A stretch of 64,000 nucleotides of DNA from Solirubrobacter deserti (GTDB taxonomy: Bacteria; Actinomycetota; Thermoleophilia; Solirubrobacterales; Solirubrobacteraceae). The DNA lies in assembly GCF_003344625.1 (NCBI RefSeq), contig NZ_QPKJ02000002.1, positions 62,001 to 126,000 on the forward strand. The letters are read 5' to 3'. Made by a program: the position numbers and the translations under genes. Below the pieces are notes generated by a model. The model had not been told where the DNA came from and ran no database searches. It saw only the letters and a program-made list of their open reading frames with translations. Below are positions 32,746 to 41,294 of the stretch, piece by piece (positions within the stretch are counted from its first letter, which is position 1; every line of letters begins with the position of its first letter).

Positions 32746-34149
32746 GTGAGGTCAAACCGCAACGCGATCGCCAGTCGCGTGCGTTCGGGGTTCGGGGCCG
32801 CCGCGGTCGCGGGCCTGGCCGCGGCCGCCATCGTCGCGCCGTCCGCCGGTGCCCAGACGGAGCCGACGGGCATGATCCCGAAGGAGAAGATCTCCTTCCA
32901 GCTCTACAACTTCCTCGTCCCGGTGTTCGGGGCGATCGACTTCGGCGGCGGCAACTACTTCCCGCCCGGCGGCACGCCCAACACGCCGGCGCAGATGCAG
33001 GCCGCGGTCCAGAACGTGTTCGCGCAGATGTCGGCCAACGGCTTCACGGCGTTCGAGAACTTCAACGGCACGTTCGGCTGGACGGCCGCCGAGTACCGGG
33101 CCAAGTACGAGGAGCATGGGCTGCACGCGGTCGCCGACCACGGCGCGGTGGACGAGGGCAGCTGGGACGCGCGCCTGGCCCAGGCCAAGGCGCTGGGCCT
33201 CAAGTACGTCGGCTCGGGCGGCTGGCCGGCGGGCACGAACATGGACACGGTCGAGGGCGCCGTCAACATGGGCGCGGTCATGAACCGCCTGGGCGCCAAG
33301 GCCCGCGCGCAGGACCTGTGGGTTTACGGCCACAACCACGACAAGGAGCTCTCCACCAAGCTCCAGTACGACACGAACGGTGACGGCGTCAAGGAGACGG
33401 TGTCCGCGCTCGAGGTCGTGATCCTCAACACCGACCCGTCGCTGGTCACGTTCGAGATCGACGTGCACTGGCTGCTCGAGGGCCTGTCGTACGACCAGGA
33501 CGCGGCCGTCGCGTTCCTGCGCAAGCACTCCAAGCGGATCTCGATGCTGCACGTGAAGGGCTCGGACCCGACCAAGAACCCGCAGACGATCCCGTCCACG
33601 GACATGTCGCGTGTCACCGACGCCGGCGGCCCGAACGACGTCACGGACTGGAAGCGCATCTTCGAGGCCGCGGCCGACGTCGACTACTACCACTGGGAGT
33701 ACGACCTGTCGCTGGACCCGTTCAACTCGTCGAAGGTCGCCTTCAACCTGATGAACACGATCAAGTTCGGCAAGGTCCGCGACGAGCCGGGCACGGTCGG
33801 CGGCACGGTCCCGGCGACGCTCGCGCTCACGCTCGGCACGGGCGCCACGTTCGAGCCGTTCATCGCGGGCGCTCCGACCAAGGAGTACACCGCGTCGACG
33901 AGCGCGACGGTCACCTCGACCGCCGGTGACGCGACGCTCGCCGTCAGCGAGCCGGGTCACTTGACCAACGGCGCGTTCAGCCTCGCCGAGCCGCTGAAGG
34001 TCGAGTTCAGCAAGTCCACCTGGAACGGCCCGACGAGCAACGAGAACGTCGACGTCACGTTCAAGCAGCTGATCAAGAGCACCGACCCGCTGCGCACGGG
34101 CAGCTACAGCAAGACCGTCACCTTCACGCTGAGCACCACTCAGCCGTAG
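32746..34149 (+). CDS. Secreted sugar isomerase/epimerase-like TIM barrel with C-terminal module
   Basis: The protein has 467 residues. The GTG at 32746 follows GAGGAGGAG; the in-frame ATG at 32713 lies inside the promoter. A long signal peptide (about 1-37, ending AGAQ) is followed by a xylose-isomerase-like TIM barrel (about 40-345), with LHAVADHGAVDEG, DLWVYGHNHDKEL, TFEIDVHWLLEG, ISMLHVKGSD and YYHWEYDLS. The last 120 residues are the module shared with the two DUF1593 proteins and the amidase, ending TFTLSTTQP. Most relatives of this barrel are cytoplasmic; secreted ones occur near 3-keto-glycoside and plant-glycan pathways. Role unknown. Confidence 0.82.
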   Translation: MRSNRNAIASRVRSGFGAAAVAGLAAAAIVAPSAGAQTEPTGMIPKEKISFQLYNFLVPVFGAIDFGGGNYFPPGGTPNTPAQMQAAVQNVFAQMSANGFTAFENFNGTFGWTAAEYRAKYEEHGLHAVADHGAVDEGSWDARLAQAKALGLKYVGSGGWPAGTNMDTVEGAVNMGAVMNRLGAKARAQDLWVYGHNHDKELSTKLQYDTNGDGVKETVSALEVVILNTDPSLVTFEIDVHWLLEGLSYDQDAAVAFLRKHSKRISMLHVKGSDPTKNPQTIPSTDMSRVTDAGGPNDVTDWKRIFEAAADVDYYHWEYDLSLDPFNSSKVAFNLMNTIKFGKVRDEPGTVGGTVPATLALTLGTGATFEPFIAGAPTKEYTASTSATVTSTAGDATLAVSEPGHLTNGAFSLAEPLKVEFSKSTWNGPTSNENVDVTFKQLIKSTDPLRTGSYSKTVTFTLSTTQP

Positions 34150-34160
34150 GACGGTTCACG

Positions 34161-34191
34161 CGGGCGGGGCGGCGTGAAGCCGCCCCGCCCG
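34161..34191. terminator. Bidirectional terminator hairpin
   Basis: A perfect 13-bp stem, CGGGCGGGGCGGC and its complement, closes a GTGAA loop. It lies in the 47-base gap between two converging genes and suits both, though it has no T-run. Confidence 0.8.
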
Positions 34192-34196
34192 TGCAC

Positions 34197-35837
34197 TCAG
34201 CGCGTGAGCTGGCTGACGTCCGCGCGCGGGAGCTCGCGCCGCTCGCCGTCGAGCGAGAGCACCGTCTTGCCCGAGACCGTGCGAGCGGACTTGACGAGCT
34301 GGAGGACGACGTTGTCGCCCAGGCCGCCGTCGATCACGTCGGTGCCGGGGCCACCGAGGACGACGTCGTCGCCCGCGCCGCCGTTGAGCGTGTCGTTGCC
34401 GGCGCCGCCGACGATCACGTCGGCGCCGTCGCCGCCGTCCACCGACAGCAGCAGAGCGGACGCGGCGAGCCCGGAGGCGTCGACGACGTCGTCGCCCGCG
34501 AGCGCGTTGACCGTCACGCGGTCGCTGGCCGCGAAGCCGCCGGCGATGTTCACGCGCGTGGCCAGGCCCAGCACCTGCGCGTTGGTGCCGGCGCCGGCGA
34601 CCACCGCGACGTCGTCGCCGTTGGTCGCGTTGACGACGACGTTGTCGGCCGCCGCGTCGTTGACGCCGCCGAACTGCGCGAGGTCCGGGTTGACGTTCTG
34701 GACGTCGGTGCCGGACAGGTCGTTGACGGTCAGCCGGTCCGTGCCACCGAGCAGCTTCGGCGTGATCGTCTCGACATCGTCGAGGTCCATCACGATGGCC
34801 GCGACGTCACGCGTGAACAGCACGCGCCCGCCGTTGGCCGAGACCGCCATGTTCTCGTTGGCTGCGGAGCCGTTGAAGAGCATGTTGTCCGCGCCGTCCT
34901 GGCCCTCGATGACGTCGCTGCCGTCACCCGGGTCCCACTGGAACGTGTCGTCGCCGGCGCCCATGAAGGCGACGTCGTTGCCCTGCTGGCCGTCGACGAA
35001 GTCGTTGCCGTCACCGGCGATGGTGATGTCGGCGCCGTTGGAGCCGAGCAGGGTGTCGTTGCCCGTGCCGCCGTCGGTCGTCAGCTTGATCAGCGCGGCG
35101 AGGTTGCCCGTCGCGGAGGCGCTGTCGTCGCCGCCGTTGGCGTTGAGCACGAGGTTCTCGGACGTTCCGATGTCGATCGAGAACGGCGCCGGGTTGATGC
35201 GGTCGAAGCGCACGCGGGTGCCGTTGGCGGTGGTCGTGAACTGCTCGGCGCCGCCGCCGCCGTTGACCTCGACGGTGTCCGTGTTGGCCCCGCCCTCGTT
35301 GAGGTCGGTGTCGTCGCCCGGGTTCCAGACCATGCGGTCGTTGCCGCTCTCGCCGAAGACCTGGTCGTCGGCGTCGCCGCCGGTGAGCGTGTCGTTCTCG
35401 GTGCCGCCGAACAGGAAGTCGAAGCCCCCCTTGCCGAGCAGCGTGTCGTTGCCGGCCTGTCCGAACAGCTGATCGTTGCCCGACCCGGCGGTCAGCGTGT
35501 CGTTGCCGCTACCGCCGAACAGGTTCGTGCGCGGCAGCGCGCCGTTGATCTCGCTCAGCGTGAGGACGTCGTTGCCGCCGAGGCCGAACACCTGGATCAG
35601 GTTGGTGTTGGCGACGGTCGGCGTGCCGTTGGCCACCGGGATCGCGCCGCCGTTGAGGAGGATCTGACCCGCGGCGTTGCGGCTGATGGTCACGTTGTTG
35701 TCGAGGCTGTCGCCGTTGACGCTCAGCGTCCCGTTGTTGAAGCTCGACGTGACCGCGGCCTGCGCGGACGCGGTCATGACGGTGAAGAGACCGGCGGCGA
35801 GCACGCCGCCGGCGAGGAGGGTTCTGGGGAGGGTCAT
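34197..35837 (-). CDS. Secreted GGxGxD-repeat (RTX-like calcium-binding) protein
   Basis: The protein has 546 residues. A signal peptide (about 1-28, ending AQA) is followed by repeated nonapeptides such as GGSGNDTLTAGSGNDQLFGQAGNDTLLG, GGTGNDTLLGSNGAD and GGAGNDTLNGGAGDDVVLGG. These form calcium-binding beta-rolls. Between them are beta-rich stretches without an enzyme motif. Length and layout match actinobacterial secreted calcium-binding proteins with a Sec signal, not type I-secreted toxins. It may be structural or adhesive at the cell surface. Confidence 0.85.
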   Translation of the reverse strand: MTLPRTLLAGGVLAAGLFTVMTASAQAAVTSSFNNGTLSVNGDSLDNNVTISRNAAGQILLNGGAIPVANGTPTVANTNLIQVFGLGGNDVLTLSEINGALPRTNLFGGSGNDTLTAGSGNDQLFGQAGNDTLLGKGGFDFLFGGTENDTLTGGDADDQVFGESGNDRMVWNPGDDTDLNEGGANTDTVEVNGGGGAEQFTTTANGTRVRFDRINPAPFSIDIGTSENLVLNANGGDDSASATGNLAALIKLTTDGGTGNDTLLGSNGADITIAGDGNDFVDGQQGNDVAFMGAGDDTFQWDPGDGSDVIEGQDGADNMLFNGSAANENMAVSANGGRVLFTRDVAAIVMDLDDVETITPKLLGGTDRLTVNDLSGTDVQNVNPDLAQFGGVNDAAADNVVVNATNGDDVAVVAGAGTNAQVLGLATRVNIAGGFAASDRVTVNALAGDDVVDASGLAASALLLSVDGGDGADVIVGGAGNDTLNGGAGDDVVLGGPGTDVIDGGLGDNVVLQLVKSARTVSGKTVLSLDGERRELPRADVSQLTR

Positions 35838-35896
35838 CGCTCGGACAAGACGCCGCCCGGCGCTGCGTATTCCACTGAACCGCGAACGCTGCGGTG

Positions 35897-35924
35897 GGGA
35901 GCGGCGCCGTGTGGCGCCGCTCCC
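35897..35924 (-). terminator. Terminator hairpin after the M28 peptidase gene
   Basis: A perfect 12-bp stem, GGGAGCGGCGCC and its complement, closes a 4-base loop, 7 bases after the peptidase stop on the minus strand. Confidence 0.75.
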
Positions 35925-35931
35925 GCGGCGG

Positions 35932-37551
35932 CTAGTGGCCGCCGGCGCGCTTGGGCAGGGTGAGCGTCGGCTCGCCCGAGAGCGGGTCGTCCGCCATCGT
36001 GAGGTACCAGGTGGCGTGCGCGGCGGCGTCGGCCATCTGGTCGAAGCCGACCAGGCCGTTGCCGGCGAGCGCGGCGGCCGCGGCGGGCCACTGGGCGACC
36101 GGCAGCGGCAGGAACCCCTGAGCGTCGAGCGGCGGTGAGCCGAGCAGGGTGCTCAACGTGTCGCAGGCCTGGTGGTAGCAGGGGTCCAGCCAGGCGCCCT
36201 GCACGCCGCCGTAGCGGGCGACCTGCGCCGCGGTCTTCGGCTGCTCGGCGCCGGTGAACAGGCCGCCGGCCGGAATCCCCTCGGCGATGAACGGGCCGTA
36301 GTCGGAGCGGCCGGTGAAGGCCGTCGCCTCGTATGTCAGCCCGACGGACTCGAAATACTGGTTGAAGACGTGCTCGATGATGTCCGAGCCGGCCGGGCCC
36401 TCCGTGCCGAACGAGCTGCCGTCGCCGTCATAGACCATGCGGGCGAAGTTCGGTGAGGCCAGCATGTCGAAGTTCAGATTCGCGAGGATGTCGGCCTTCT
36501 CGGCGTCGGACAGGTGCTCGACGAAGTAGGTCGAGCCGATCAGCCCGGACTCCTCGGCACCCCAGAACGCGAACGCGACCCGGTTGGTGAGGCTGCCCTT
36601 GTTCTTGTTCTTGGCCAGCTGCGCCATGCCCTCGGCGATCTCGAGCAGCGCCGAGGAGCCAGAGCCGTTGTCATTGACGCCCGGGCCGGCCGGCACCGAG
36701 TCCAGGTGCGCGCCGAGCATGACCGTGTTGTCCGGGTCGCCCGTGGACGAGTAGGCGATCACGTTGCGGAAGAAGCGCGGCGTCGTCGTCGTGTTCGTGG
36801 TCAACGTGACGCGTACGGGACCCTGCTGGGTCGCGGCGTAGAGCTCCTTGCCGAGCGTGGCGCTGAGGTAGACGGCCGGGATGCCGAGGTCGAACGGCCC
36901 TTCGATGAACTGCGGGTTCACGCGCGTGGGGCTGTTGCCCTCGTTGAAGAGGATCACGCCGGCCGCCCCGGCCTCCTCCGCGAGGGCGAGCTTCTGCACG
37001 AACGGGCAGGTTCCGCGCTGGATCAGCGCGATGTTGCCGGCGGCCGCCGCCGGATAGTCCTCCTCCTCGCACCCGCTGGTGGACGTGTTGTCGGAACCGG
37101 TGTGGATGACGATGTCGTTCGTCGGCACCACGAGGAGGTTGGTCAGCGTCTCCGACGGCGTGAACCCGAAGGTGATCATGTCGACGGGCGTGCCGGACGC
37201 CGACGACGGCGAGGACGTGAACGACCTGGAACCCCACGTCAGCTTGGCCGGGGTGTTCTCCTGCCAGACGGGATAGTTGAACTCCGGCGTCGTGACGCGG
37301 TATCCGGCCTTCTTGAGCGTCGCGACGACGTACTCGACGGACGCCTCGTATCCGGGCGTCCCGGTGGCGCGCGTGTTGCCGTTCGCCGAGCCGATCGCCT
37401 GGAACGCCTCCAGGTGCTCCTGCAGCCCCTGAAGCGTGACGGACTTGCGCAGCTTCTCCGACGAGACGTCGCGCGGATCGGCGTTGGCCGGTGCGACGGA
37501 ACCGATGACGACAGCACAAGTCGTCACCGACAGCGCGGTGAGCCTTCTCAC
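35932..37551 (-). CDS. Secreted M28 family zinc aminopeptidase with PA domain
   Basis: The protein has 539 residues from the GTG at 37551, preceded by GGGGGAGAGA; the open frame before it is not coding. Signal peptide about 1-25 (ending ANA). A protease-associated domain (about 130-265; GNIALIQRGTCPFVQKLALAEEAGAAGVILFNEG) is inserted before the catalytic core. Two-zinc ligands are visible in GAHLDSVPAGPGVNDNGSGSSALLEIAE (His, Asp), FAFWGAEESGLIGS (catalytic Glu and ligand Glu), NFDML (Asp) and DPCYHQACDT (His). It should remove N-terminal residues from peptides outside the cell. The layout resembles Streptomyces aminopeptidases. Confidence 0.92.
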   Translation of the reverse strand: MRRLTALSVTTCAVVIGSVAPANADPRDVSSEKLRKSVTLQGLQEHLEAFQAIGSANGNTRATGTPGYEASVEYVVATLKKAGYRVTTPEFNYPVWQENTPAKLTWGSRSFTSSPSSASGTPVDMITFGFTPSETLTNLLVVPTNDIVIHTGSDNTSTSGCEEEDYPAAAAGNIALIQRGTCPFVQKLALAEEAGAAGVILFNEGNSPTRVNPQFIEGPFDLGIPAVYLSATLGKELYAATQQGPVRVTLTTNTTTTPRFFRNVIAYSSTGDPDNTVMLGAHLDSVPAGPGVNDNGSGSSALLEIAEGMAQLAKNKNKGSLTNRVAFAFWGAEESGLIGSTYFVEHLSDAEKADILANLNFDMLASPNFARMVYDGDGSSFGTEGPAGSDIIEHVFNQYFESVGLTYEATAFTGRSDYGPFIAEGIPAGGLFTGAEQPKTAAQVARYGGVQGAWLDPCYHQACDTLSTLLGSPPLDAQGFLPLPVAQWPAAAAALAGNGLVGFDQMADAAAHATWYLTMADDPLSGEPTLTLPKRAGGH

Positions 37552-37653
37552 TCTCTCCCCCTCTCCTGGGCGAGTTGTCAGACGTGGAGGCCGTCGACCG
37601 GCCTCGCGATTGCGCGCAACGCTACCGCCGCGACCCGCCGCACGGAAGCGCTC

Positions 37654-37669
37654 GTCTCGCGCGCGAGAC
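37654..37669 (-). terminator. 16-bp palindrome after the methyltransferase gene
   Basis: The perfect palindrome GTCTCGCGCGCGAGAC lies 29 bases downstream of the methyltransferase stop in the 147-base gap. It may be a terminator stem without a free loop, or an operator. Confidence 0.35.
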
Positions 37670-37698
37670 AAGCGCGTTGGCGACCGGACGCGGCGCCT

Positions 37699-38490
37699 TC
37701 AGCTCGTGCGGCGCAGCCCGTGCAGAACGTACGGGCTGTGCACGAGGAACGCGGACGGAGACTCGTTGGCCTCCCGCAGCACGTCGATCATCGCGGCGCG
37801 GGCCTCCTCGCCGGCGCCCGCCCGCTCGAGCGCCGGCCGCATCGCGAGCGCCATCGGGTGCTCGCTGCCGGCGTCCACGTAGGCTTCGGGCGAAGCGGCG
37901 CGGATCTCGAGCTCGGCCGGCTCCGTCGTGGCGAGGGTCAGCCCGGACTCGCGTGCGACGGGGGCGAGCGCCTCGGGGTCGAACCACGCGAAGCGCTTGC
38001 GCGGAGGCCCTGGGGCCACGCGCGCCATCACGCGGCCCGCCGCGCCGAGCATCGCGTCAATCGGGCCCGCGGGCACCCAGGCCGTCACCAGTGCGCGGCC
38101 GTCGGGGCGCAGCACGCGCGCGATCTCGCGCAAGGCGGCCGCGGGATCGGTCGCGAAGATCACGCCGAAGACGGACAGCACCACGTCGGCGGCGCCGTCG
38201 TTGACCGGAAGCGCGGCGAGGTCGCCCTCGCGCAGGTCGACCTCCAGGCCGCGCGCCGCCGCGCGTTCGCGCGCGACCGCGAGCAGGCGCGGCGCGCCGT
38301 CCACGCCGATGACGCGTGCGCCGCGCGCGGCGGCGAGCAGCGCGGCGTTGCCCGTGCCGCACGCAACGTCGACCACGTCAGTGTCCGCGCCGACGCCGGA
38401 ACGGTCGACCACCCGCTCCGACACCGGGGCGAGTTCTTCGGCTGTCGTCTCGTAGCGTCCCGCGCCCCAGTCCACCATGCCCGGGATCAT
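37699..38490 (-). CDS. Class I SAM-dependent methyltransferase
   Basis: The protein has 263 residues. The SAM-binding fold is clear: motif I VVDVACGTGNAALLAAARGARVIGVDG, acidic VDLREGDLAALPVNDGAADVVLSVFG, and post-motif IARVLRPDGRALVTAW. It is of the methyltransf_11/UbiE-like type. The C-terminal half lacks a signature for a particular acceptor. No pathway partner is adjacent, so the substrate is open. Confidence 0.85.
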   Translation of the reverse strand: MIPGMVDWGAGRYETTAEELAPVSERVVDRSGVGADTDVVDVACGTGNAALLAAARGARVIGVDGAPRLLAVARERAAARGLEVDLREGDLAALPVNDGAADVVLSVFGVIFATDPAAALREIARVLRPDGRALVTAWVPAGPIDAMLGAAGRVMARVAPGPPRKRFAWFDPEALAPVARESGLTLATTEPAELEIRAASPEAYVDAGSEHPMALAMRPALERAGAGEEARAAMIDVLREANESPSAFLVHSPYVLHGLRRTS

Positions 38491-38520
38491 GACGGCTTGG
38501 CGGACCGCCTGAGGCCGCGC

Positions 38521-38655
38521 CTACTTGGCGGCCTGGCGGCAATTCGCGTCGAAACAGGGGTACGGGCCGCGCGGACCGGCGTGGAAGTGCCCGGCCTCGG
38601 GGGCGTGGGCGGTGGGGAACTGGCGGGTCAGGGCGGAGAGGATTCGATTCAGCAT
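38521..38655 (-). CDS. Small conserved-looking protein, 44 residues
   Basis: The start is the ATG at 38655, preceded by GGAAGGG. The peptide begins MLNRILSALTRQFPTAH and ends in GHFHAGPRGPYPCFDANCRQ, a His- and Cys-containing tail that could bind a metal. Short proteins with an HFH-GP-G-PYPC pattern are, from memory, seen in other Solirubrobacterales; this needs a search. A perfect LacI-type palindrome lies just upstream. Function unknown. Confidence 0.5.
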   Translation of the reverse strand: MLNRILSALTRQFPTAHAPEAGHFHAGPRGPYPCFDANCRQAAK

Positions 38656-38674
38656 CCCTTCCGTAATACCGCGT

Positions 38675-38690
38675 CCGCAAGCGCTTGCGG
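38675..38690. promoter_or_regulatory. Perfect LacI/GalR-type operator CCGCAAGCGCTTGCGG
   Basis: This 16-base perfect palindrome has the GCAAGCGCTTGC core known from LacI/GalR operators. It lies 20 bases upstream of the 44-residue gene. On the minus strand TATACC (just upstream) and TATTAC (just downstream) are possible -10 boxes. It differs from the TTAGAGCGCTCTAA operators at 30757-30803, so another regulator should bind it. Confidence 0.55.
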
Positions 38691-38728
38691 CAACGGTATA
38701 GAGCCATTCCCCCCGACCGGCGGGGTGG

Positions 38729-38827
38729 TCAGAGCACGCCGAGGAGGAACAGCAGCACAACGGTGATGATCACCGATACGAGGAGCGAGCCGAGGCAGCC
38801 GAGACGGCTGGAGAAGAAGAGGAACAC
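38729..38827 (-). CDS. Very small membrane protein, 32 residues
   Basis: This gene is only 99 bases long. From the GTG at 38827 it reads MFLFFSSRLGCLGS and then a hydrophobic helix, LLVSVIITVVLLFLLGVL, to the stop. The N-terminal FFS-RLGCLGS pattern followed by one membrane helix recalls short membrane peptides I associate with actinobacteria. A stop four codons upstream fixes the start, and TAGGCC lies 6 bases before it, as in other leaderless genes here. Function unknown. Confidence 0.55.
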   Translation of the reverse strand: MFLFFSSRLGCLGSLLVSVIITVVLLFLLGVL

Positions 38828-38889
38828 CCGGGCGGCCTACCCCAGTGAAGACGCGCGACGAACACGGCCCGGTCAGGGGCGGGGCGTGA

Positions 38890-39504
38890 TCAGCTCCGCC
38901 GCGACAGCCGCGCGTGGGTCTCCACGAGCACGAACGTCGAGACCACGACGATGGACGCGAGCAGGATCGCCCCCTTCGCCGCGCCCGCGGTGCCGCCCAA
39001 CAACGGGATGTTGTGCCCGGGCCCAAGAGCCAGCACGAAGCCCGCCAGGCCGGTGATCCAGGCCGCCCGCCGGCCCGCGAGACGCCAGCCGACGAGCGCG
39101 CCGACGAGCGCTGCCGGCAACAGCAACTCGGCTCCGAAGCGCGTGGCCACGGTCATCAGATCGGTGCCCGGCCGGAGCTCGCCGGTGTCTGCGTCGAACA
39201 GTGCCGGGCGCAACTCGGCCAGCGCGACGCTCGGCGCCAGCGTCAACGCGACGAGGCACACCCACGCGACGTGTCGCCAGGGGCGCGCGGGCAGACGATG
39301 CTCCAGCTCGCCGTAGGCCCAGCCGATCGCCAGCCCGCCGACGCCGGCGATGGCGAGCCCCGGGGGCAGGATGAACCAGATCGGCATGATCCACACGTGG
39401 TGGATGACGAGGAACACCAGCAGTCCGGCGGCGCCGGCGACGGCACCGGCCACCAGCGCCGGACGGGTCTTGGCGGCAGCGTGCCGGTGGGCGGTGGCGG
39501 ACAT
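38890..39504 (-). CDS. Multi-pass membrane protein of unknown function
   Basis: The protein has 204 residues from the ATG at 39504. About five membrane helices are visible, including PALVAGAVAGAAGLLVFLVI, PPGLAIAGVGGLAIGWAYG, HVAWVCLVALTLAPSVALAE and AAWITGLAGFVLALGPG. No family signature was recognised. Nearby HH and GHN residues are not enough to suggest a catalytic role. Its downstream neighbours on the same strand are the two very small genes. Confidence 0.7.
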   Translation of the reverse strand: MSATAHRHAAAKTRPALVAGAVAGAAGLLVFLVIHHVWIMPIWFILPPGLAIAGVGGLAIGWAYGELEHRLPARPWRHVAWVCLVALTLAPSVALAELRPALFDADTGELRPGTDLMTVATRFGAELLLPAALVGALVGWRLAGRRAAWITGLAGFVLALGPGHNIPLLGGTAGAAKGAILLASIVVVSTFVLVETHARLSRRS

Positions 39505-39550
39505 ACCACCAGCGACGATCGATCGGCGGCGCGCATTCCGGTACGAACCG

Positions 39551-40411
39551 CTAAGGCATGAACCGGTCTCGGGCCATGTTGAACCGCGGCGCCCCGTAGG
39601 CGTTGGGCTCGTTGACCACGAACCGTGACCACGTGTCTTCATCGTCGGCGTCGATGACGACGCGACTCAGGATCGGGGTGACGCTCGCGCGCACGAGCCG
39701 GCGCGGATCTGGGGACACGCGCCCGCGGCATGCATAGGACCCCGCATAGAGACGCTCGCCGCGCAGACGCAACGTGTAGACGTGCCCGCAGCGGCGGACT
39801 GGGTCCTCGGTGTACCACCGCGCGATCGCGCAGTCGACGCGTCGGGCGCCGAGCTTGAAGCACACCGGCTCGGTGGAGCATCCGTCGTCCTCGCCGCAGA
39901 GCCAGTAGGCCTCCTCGGTGCTGTCCGCCAGCATGGAGGCCGTCGCCCGGTCGAGCACGCCGGTGTCATCGCCGGGCGCCCGGCGTCGCTCGATGACCAC
40001 GCGCGCCGACCCCCGGACCGCCTCATCATCGTCGAAGCGCGACGCCGAGCCGCGGACGACAATCTCGTTGCGCCCCAGCTCGAGCGCGACGACCGTCGCG
40101 TACCCCTGAGCCGTGGGAAACACCTCGTGCGGTCGCCGGTTGACGGTCACGCGGACCACTGCCTCGCCGTCGTCGGGCGAGATCCACGGTGCCGACCCAC
40201 GGACCTGGACCGATCGTGCGCTCGTCACGAGGCCGGAGGCGGGCTTGGCAATCGTGACGGCGTCCGCTGGGGGACCGCGGACCACCGCCACGTCCGCAGG
40301 CTCAGCCGGCGGCGCGGGTGAGCTCGAGCGGCCGGCCACCGAAGCGCCCACCACGAGCAGCAGCAGAGCAAGCGCGAGCCAGAGGAGCGGTCGCTTCACC
40401 CGGGAAGGCAT
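39551..40411 (-). CDS. Hypothetical secreted or membrane-anchored protein
   Basis: The protein has 286 residues. A single N-terminal hydrophobic segment (about 8-27, LLWLALALLLLVVGASVAG) acts as signal or anchor. Residues about 55-140 look like a beta-sandwich (Ig-like: VTIAKPASGLVTSARSVQVRGSAP...). The second half has several Cys residues (WLCGEDDGCSTEPVCFKLGARRVDC), suggesting disulfides outside the cell. No known family was recognised. Confidence 0.7.
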   Translation of the reverse strand: MPSRVKRPLLWLALALLLLVVGASVAGRSSSPAPPAEPADVAVVRGPPADAVTIAKPASGLVTSARSVQVRGSAPWISPDDGEAVVRVTVNRRPHEVFPTAQGYATVVALELGRNEIVVRGSASRFDDDEAVRGSARVVIERRRAPGDDTGVLDRATASMLADSTEEAYWLCGEDDGCSTEPVCFKLGARRVDCAIARWYTEDPVRRCGHVYTLRLRGERLYAGSYACRGRVSPDPRRLVRASVTPILSRVVIDADDEDTWSRFVVNEPNAYGAPRFNMARDRFMP

Positions 40412-40486
40412 AGGAGCACGTTCTCAGCCGGCGCCGGGTCCGGCCAACCACCAAGGTGTGTGTTCGCGTACCCCTGAGGCCGGGAG

Positions 40487-40645
40487 CTACCAGGCCCACC
40501 AGGAGCGCGCGCCCTCGGCGTCCTGGTAGGGCGGGCCGGCCCGCAGCGCCATGTTCAGGCGCGTGAAGCGTCCCGCCGTCTTCTCGCACTCCTGCTCGGG
40601 GATGTAGCAGCGCAGGATCGCGGCGAATTCGCTCGGGGCTGCCAC
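40487..40645 (-). CDS. Possible small protein, about 52 residues
   Basis: The minus strand reads AAILRCYIPEQECEKTAGRF, then RLNMALRAGPPYQ, and ends RSWWAW. Nearly every codon from about 40645 down ends in G or C, the pattern of real genes here; further upstream this weakens. The GTG at 40645 is therefore a tentative start. An in-frame ATG at 40783 would give 98 residues but overlap the start of the divergent gene at 40776. Function unknown. Confidence 0.4.
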   Translation of the reverse strand: MAAPSEFAAILRCYIPEQECEKTAGRFTRLNMALRAGPPYQDAEGARSWWAW

Positions 40646-40775
40646 GTCAGCCGCAGGGGCGATGATCGCAACCGAGTCCACCGGTTGCGACGGCGCGGAG
40701 ACGGAGGTCGCGGAGAGGCCCACGACCCAGACATCGGCCGCGATGGCCGAAGGTTTAGCGGGTAAGCGGACCGAG

Positions 40776-41294
40776 ATGTCCAACCGTCAGTCCCCGAACG
40801 CGCGCCTCGTGGGGCGCGGGCGCCTCCTCGCCGTCCCGATCTGGCTCTACCTCGGGCTGATCGGCGTCGCCGTCCTCGTTTTCGGCGGGATCAGCATGTC
40901 GCTCGTCATCGGCATCCCGTTCACGCTGCTCGCCCTGTTCGGGCTGGCCTCGATCGCGTACGCGCGCGTGTGGGTGGACGGGCCCACCCTGTATTCGCGC
41001 CACGTCTTCGGCTACCGGGAGCCGATCCGGATGGACGAGCTGCTCCGCGCCGAGCTGACCGGCTTCGAGCGCTACCGCGGACGCCAGCTGTGGCTGACCC
41101 GGGCGGACGGCAAGCGCGTGGTGCTCGACGCCACGAACTTGCGCTTGAAGCCGCTCTACGGGGAGCTCGCGCGCTACATCCCGGCGGGGTCGAGTACGGC
41201 CAACCCGCTGCTGCACAAGCGGATGGAGGCGGCACGGCCGATCATCGCCGTGCCGCCCCCGAGCGCCGCTACGGAGTCGTCGTGGACAACGTGA
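40776..41294 (+). CDS. PH-domain-like membrane protein
   Basis: The protein has 172 residues from the ATG at 40776; the open frame before it is not coding. Two adjacent hydrophobic helices (about 20-58, LLAVPIWLYLGLIGVAVLVFGG and LVIGIPFTLLALFGLASIAYA) are followed by a small beta domain (WVDGPTLYSRHVFGYREPIRMDEL ... LWLTRADGKRVVLDATNLRLKPLYGEL). This helix-helix-PH arrangement occurs in many actinobacterial membrane proteins of unknown role. Its 3' end overlaps the convergent amidase gene by 26 bases. Confidence 0.7.
   Translation: MSNRQSPNARLVGRGRLLAVPIWLYLGLIGVAVLVFGGISMSLVIGIPFTLLALFGLASIAYARVWVDGPTLYSRHVFGYREPIRMDELLRAELTGFERYRGRQLWLTRADGKRVVLDATNLRLKPLYGELARYIPAGSSTANPLLHKRMEAARPIIAVPPPSAATESSWTT

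Noticed and set aside
34197..35837. RTX toxin with type I secretion
   Set aside because: The protein has a Sec-type signal peptide and no toxin domain, and no type I secretion genes are near.
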